Assembly (NCBI GenBank): GCA_016195115.1
Contig: JACQAI010000411.1
Span: 1-9,652 of the forward strand
DNA length: 9,652 nt
Source of the DNA: Pseudomonadota bacterium
Lineage (GTDB): Bacteria; Pseudomonadota; Alphaproteobacteria; Elsterales; Elsteraceae
Direction: 5' to 3'
Below are positions 8,101 through 9,652 of this stretch, piece after piece. A program made the translations under genes and the position numbers. The stretch's first letter is position 1, and the number at the start of each line of letters is the position of its first letter. The notes beneath the pieces were generated by a model. That model ran no database searches. It saw only the letters and a list, made by a program, of their open reading frames with translations, and was not told the DNA's origin.

Positions 8101-8756
8101 CGGGCGTCGCCGGTGCGTCGATTGGCGAGATACCAGCGCCGCCGCTCGGCCTGGGCTTCGGCGACCGTGGTGCCGGGCGCCCAGTCCATCGCGCCGATCA
8201 GGTTCGTGTGGGCGCGCTCGTAGCGCGGGCGCAGCGCCAGCGCGCGCCGAAACGATGCCAGCGCCGGCTCGAAGCTTCCCTGGTCGCGCAACGCGCAACC
8301 GAGGTTGTTGTGCACTTCGGGCAGCTCGGGGTGGCGCTCGATGACCCGGGAGAACACCGCGATCGCCTCATCGAGCCGCCCGAGCGTGTTGAGCGCGATG
8401 CCGAGATTGACCTCGGTCTCCGGCAGGTCCGGCCGCAGCGCCAGCACCTGGCGATAGCACGCGATCGCCTCGTCCAGCCGTCCCTGGCTCCGCCGCACCG
8501 CGGCGCGGCCGTCATGGGCTGCGATCAGGAGATCGGAAGAGCCAAAGTCCGGCTTGAGGGCCACTGCGCGTCCGATCAAGCGCGCCGCTTCGTCGAGCTT
8601 GCCGAGTTGCTGGCAGACCAGGCCGAGCAGATGCAGCACGTCGATCTGGCGCGCGTCGCGCGCGAGCAACGCGGCGTAGATCGCGGCAGCCTCGCGCAGC
8701 CGGCCGGCGCGGTGATGCTCGAGGCCGAGCTGAAGCTGCTGTTGTGGCTCGGCCAC
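5106..8756 (-). CDS. Duplicated TPR plus SPINDLY/OGT-type glycosyltransferase (GT41-like, 1216 aa)
   Basis: The protein is two homologous units in a row. Unit 1 has about five TPRs (residues 7-190) and a catalytic region (about 205-592); unit 2 has about six TPRs (605-816) and a catalytic region (about 825-1216). Each catalytic region has the bacterial O-GlcNAc-transferase/SPINDLY pattern: RLGYVSADFRRHSAAF (234-249) and RIGYVSGDFCRHSAAF (858-873), DLSGHT (313-318; 937-942), AWGxxxGTGIPEID (337-350; 961-974), FNRFAK and LNRFTK with Lys410 and Lys1034, LLLKD, and LDPYPQNGG/LDPFPQNGG followed by LWMGVP. The family transfers sugars from nucleotide-sugars to protein Ser/Thr in the cytoplasm; the donor and target here are unknown. 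The GTG start at 8756 is chosen because it stands just before the first TPR and unit 2 aligns from the same point. ruvX ends only 9 bases upstream, with no Shine-Dalgarno seen, so coupling is likely. A single-unit protein of about 600 residues is the form I would expect; this one is about twice that. Confidence 0.88.
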   Translation of the reverse strand: MAEPQQQLQLGLEHHRAGRLREAAAIYAALLARDARQIDVLHLLGLVCQQLGKLDEAARLIGRAVALKPDFGSSDLLIAAHDGRAAVRRSQGRLDEAIACYRQVLALRPDLPETEVNLGIALNTLGRLDEAIAVFSRVIERHPELPEVHNNLGCALRDQGSFEPALASFRRALALRPRYERAHTNLIGAMDWAPGTTVAEAQAERRRWYLANRRTGDARFEAWPNAPDPERRLRLGYVSADFRRHSAAFAFGPVLWGHDRSRFEVVCYSGVAQGDDMTERFRAGADLWRPVAGLSDDDVARQIRADAIDVLIDLSGHTLGNRLIVFTAKPAPVQVTAWGSITGTGIPEIDALFADAIMIPADERALFAETVVDLPSMLTYQAPDYAPPVGPLPALAAEHLTFGSFNRFAKVTDETLAMWARILAALPTSRLLLKDKVFANDGERAHTIARLGRLGVAEDRLIFQGGTDHRGHLAAYGAVDIALDPYPQNGGISTLEALWMGVPVITRVGTTPPGRVGGALMTVLGMPDLVAQDADGYVANARRLADDPAGLAERRAGLRARMLASPVGDVARYVAAVEVAYRDLWRRWCATRGAAAPVSAEMRHQLELALGHHEAGRLDAAMALYRQVLAGDPNNFDALHLLGVAHRKLGQLADAERYINQAIAVGPGFATAHNNLGNVLRDLGRHADAEHAYRRAIELEPANAGAYTNLGNNLAEQLRIGEATAVLRQALALQPNAADAHNAYGAVLWRQGKLDEAIQSFSRAIELEPRDAKAHNNLGLALFDRGDMDRSIASYRGALAIAPDYAAAHSNLIFGMDSMPQFTIADVQAERQHWYGAHRRAPVGTGWPNPPDPERRLRIGYVSGDFCRHSAAFCFGPVLWGHDRAAFEVFCYSNGIEQDDFTQRFRDAADGWRVAGHLSDDALDRMIRDDAIDLLVDLSGHTSSNRLTVFTAKPAPVELTAWGNVSGTGIPEIDYLLADPIVVPEAERPLFAEQIIDLPCALSHPMPEEMPEPNGLPAAAAGSVTFGCLNRFTKVSDAALVLWARILKECMGSRLLLKDRVFSDAVHRGRVLERLAGFGIAGDRVIIRGATDRHTHLATYREVDLALDPFPQNGGITSLEGLWMGVPAVTRLGETVAGRITASILSALGMPELIARSDDDYVALALGCAAHLDGLAAIRAGLRARLVASPVGNAALYVAAVERAYRDAWRRWCASR

Positions 8757-8765
8757 GGCAGCGGC

Positions 8766-9257
8766 TCAGGCGGGGCGCGCGCGCAGGCCGCGCAGATGAT
8801 CAAGGGCGCCCTGGAGGATGTAGGCCGCCGCCAGCTTGTCGACCAGCTCGCTGCGGCGCCGCCGCGACAAGTCGGCGTCGATCATCAGCCGGGTCACGGC
8901 GGCGGTCGACAGCCGCTCATCCCAGAACGCGGTCGGCCGGTCGATCACGGCCAGCAGGTTGGCGGCGAACTGGCGGACCGACTGGCAACGCGGCCCTTCG
9001 CTGCCGTCCATGGCGATCGGCAGCCCGACCACCAGGCCGCCGACGTCGCGCTCGGCGATCAGTCGGGCGAGCGTCTCGGCGTCGCGCGCGAACTTGCCGC
9101 GGCGCACGGTCTCGAGCGGCGATGCCGCGGTGCCGAGGTTGTCCGATAGGGCCAGCCCGATCGTCTTGGTGCCGACGTCGAAGCCGAGCAGGCGACGGCG
9201 GGCAACCAGGCAAGTTTCGAGCTCGGCGAGGGGAACGATGGCCACGCGGCGGATCAT
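8766..9257 (-). CDS. ruvX: RuvX/YqgF-family putative Holliday-junction resolvase / pre-16S rRNA nuclease (163 aa)
   Basis: The YqgF family has an RNase H-like fold. It has been described as a Holliday-junction resolvase and, in E. coli, as a nuclease acting on the 5' end of pre-16S rRNA. Visible motifs are LLGFDVGTKTIGLALSD (23-39) with Asp27, VVGLP plus the downstream G-S-E (76-87), FWDERLSTAAV (111-121) with Asp113 and Glu114, and DKLAAAYILQGAL (140-152) with Asp140. The acidic residues expected of the active site are thus present. The N-terminus is about 20 residues longer than the compact form I remember, so a later start cannot be excluded; ATG at 9257 gives the frame used. The TGA at 8768-8766 is in the same reading frame as the glycosyltransferase gene that starts 9 bases later. 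No clear Shine-Dalgarno sequence or promoter was seen upstream. Confidence 0.92.
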   Translation of the reverse strand: MIRRVAIVPLAELETCLVARRRLLGFDVGTKTIGLALSDNLGTAASPLETVRRGKFARDAETLARLIAERDVGGLVVGLPIAMDGSEGPRCQSVRQFAANLLAVIDRPTAFWDERLSTAAVTRLMIDADLSRRRRSELVDKLAAAYILQGALDHLRGLRARPA

Positions 9258-9327
9258 CGCATGGCCGGGGCCGGCGCGGCAGGGGGCGAAGGCCCCGCGA
9301 GCGCCATCGGCTTGCAGCCCCGCTGCG
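9258..9327 (-). other. Intergenic gap with two small GC hairpins after the aldo/keto reductase
   Basis: Reading the minus strand, the first hairpin is GCAGC-GGG-GCTGC (9326-9314), starting one base after the TAG stop. The second is GGGGC-CTTC-GCCCC (9296-9283). Both stems are perfect 5 bp. Neither is followed by a T run, so neither is a typical intrinsic terminator, though a pair of hairpins at a gene end may mark transcript ends or processing sites. No -35/-10 pair for ruvX is evident in this very GC-rich stretch. Confidence 0.35.
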
Positions 9328-9652
9328 CTAGGCGCGGGCGACGAAGAAATCAGTGCCGGCGTAGATTCGGGCGATCTCGGCCAGGTCCGGCGCGCTCAGC
9401 GGCCCGCGGTCGCTCGCGCCGGCGTCGTCGTCGACCTCCTCGGGCCGCATCATCCCGGGGATCGCGCTGGCGATCGGCGGGTGGGACAAGCAGTAGCGCA
9501 GCGCCACCTGCGCCGGCGTCGTGTTGCCGCCCTCGGTCAGCGCCGCGACGAACTGCCGGCTGCCGGCGAGCCAGCGCTCGATCTGTGCGCGCGACCAACG
9601 GCTGCGGTGATCCTGGGCATCGAACTGCGCGTCGTCGGCCAACCCGCCCGAC
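9328..9652 (-). CDS. Aldo/keto reductase family protein, C-terminal part (runs off the right edge)
   Basis: This is the C-terminal 107 or so residues of an NAD(P)H-dependent aldo/keto reductase, a family of cytoplasmic TIM-barrel oxidoreductases that reduce aldehydes and ketones. The visible part contains the late-barrel pattern: FDAQDHRSRWSRAQIERW, then TPAQVALRYCLSHPPIASAI, PGMMRPEEVDDDAGASD and PLSAPDLAEIARIY. The S-x-IPGMxRPEEVxxxAxAS stretch is the usual cofactor-phosphate-binding and helix-8 region. The frame stays open to the window edge, so the TTG at 9642 is not a real start; the true start and the catalytic Tyr/Lys/Asp/His tetrad lie outside. The substrate cannot be told. It ends with TAG at 9330-9328, 70 bases before ruvX on the same strand. 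Confidence 0.88.
   Translation of the reverse strand, partial: SGGLADDAQFDAQDHRSRWSRAQIERWLAGSRQFVAALTEGGNTTPAQVALRYCLSHPPIASAIPGMMRPEEVDDDAGASDRGPLSAPDLAEIARIYAGTDFFVARA

Noticed and set aside
5106..8756. Recent tandem DNA duplication or assembly artefact as the source of the double glycosyltransferase
   Set aside because: The two halves differ at many codons and in TPR number. They are diverged paralogous units, not near-identical DNA copies that an assembler might collapse or duplicate.
1..9652. CRISPR array, tRNA/rRNA genes, insertion sequence, phage or toxin-antitoxin genes
   Set aside because: No regularly spaced direct repeats, no transposase or integrase motifs and no RNA-gene signatures were seen. 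Coding density is nearly complete, with gaps of 79 bases or less.

Overview
The window looks like chromosomal DNA from a very GC-rich alphaproteobacterium, possibly Rhodospirillales-like. This rests on the strong G/C bias at third codon positions and on the gene order ruvX, pyrB, pyrC, plsY, dprA, a housekeeping order I recall from that class. No gene was compared with a database. All eight recognised genes lie on the minus strand, so transcription runs from the right end of the window (9652) to the left (1).

Layout in transcription order: the C-terminal part of an aldo/keto reductase (9652-9328, cut by the window edge); a 70-base gap with two small hairpins; ruvX (9257-8766); a very large gene for a duplicated TPR plus SPINDLY/O-GlcNAc-transferase-type glycosyltransferase (8756-5106); a 79-base gap with a possible promoter; pyrB (5026-4079); a pyrC-like gene (4079-2778); plsY (2781-2167); a 30-base gap with a perfect small hairpin; a gene for a degenerate GGDEF/EAL-type protein (2136-241); and the first 81 codons of dprA (244-1, cut by the window edge). 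Stop and start codons overlap at pyrB/pyrC, pyrC/plsY and GGDEF-EAL/dprA, and only 9 bases separate ruvX from the glycosyltransferase. Translational coupling within one or two operons is therefore likely.

Functionally, pyrB and pyrC belong to pyrimidine synthesis, plsY to phospholipid synthesis, ruvX to nucleic-acid metabolism and dprA to handling of incoming single-stranded DNA. Two genes look like accessory insertions into this block: the giant glycosyltransferase and the degenerate c-di-GMP-type protein.

The points most worth a second look are: (1) the 1216-residue glycosyltransferase is two complete TPR plus catalytic units fused head to tail, both keeping the recognisable catalytic-domain motifs; (2) the pyrC product lacks the His-x-His and another zinc-ligand histidine, so it is probably a pseudo-dihydroorotase that supports PyrB; (3) the 631-residue protein has two GGDEF-like repeats and an EAL-like domain, all without signature residues, which suggests a non-catalytic receptor or scaffold. 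I found no tRNA, rRNA, CRISPR array, insertion sequence or phage gene.
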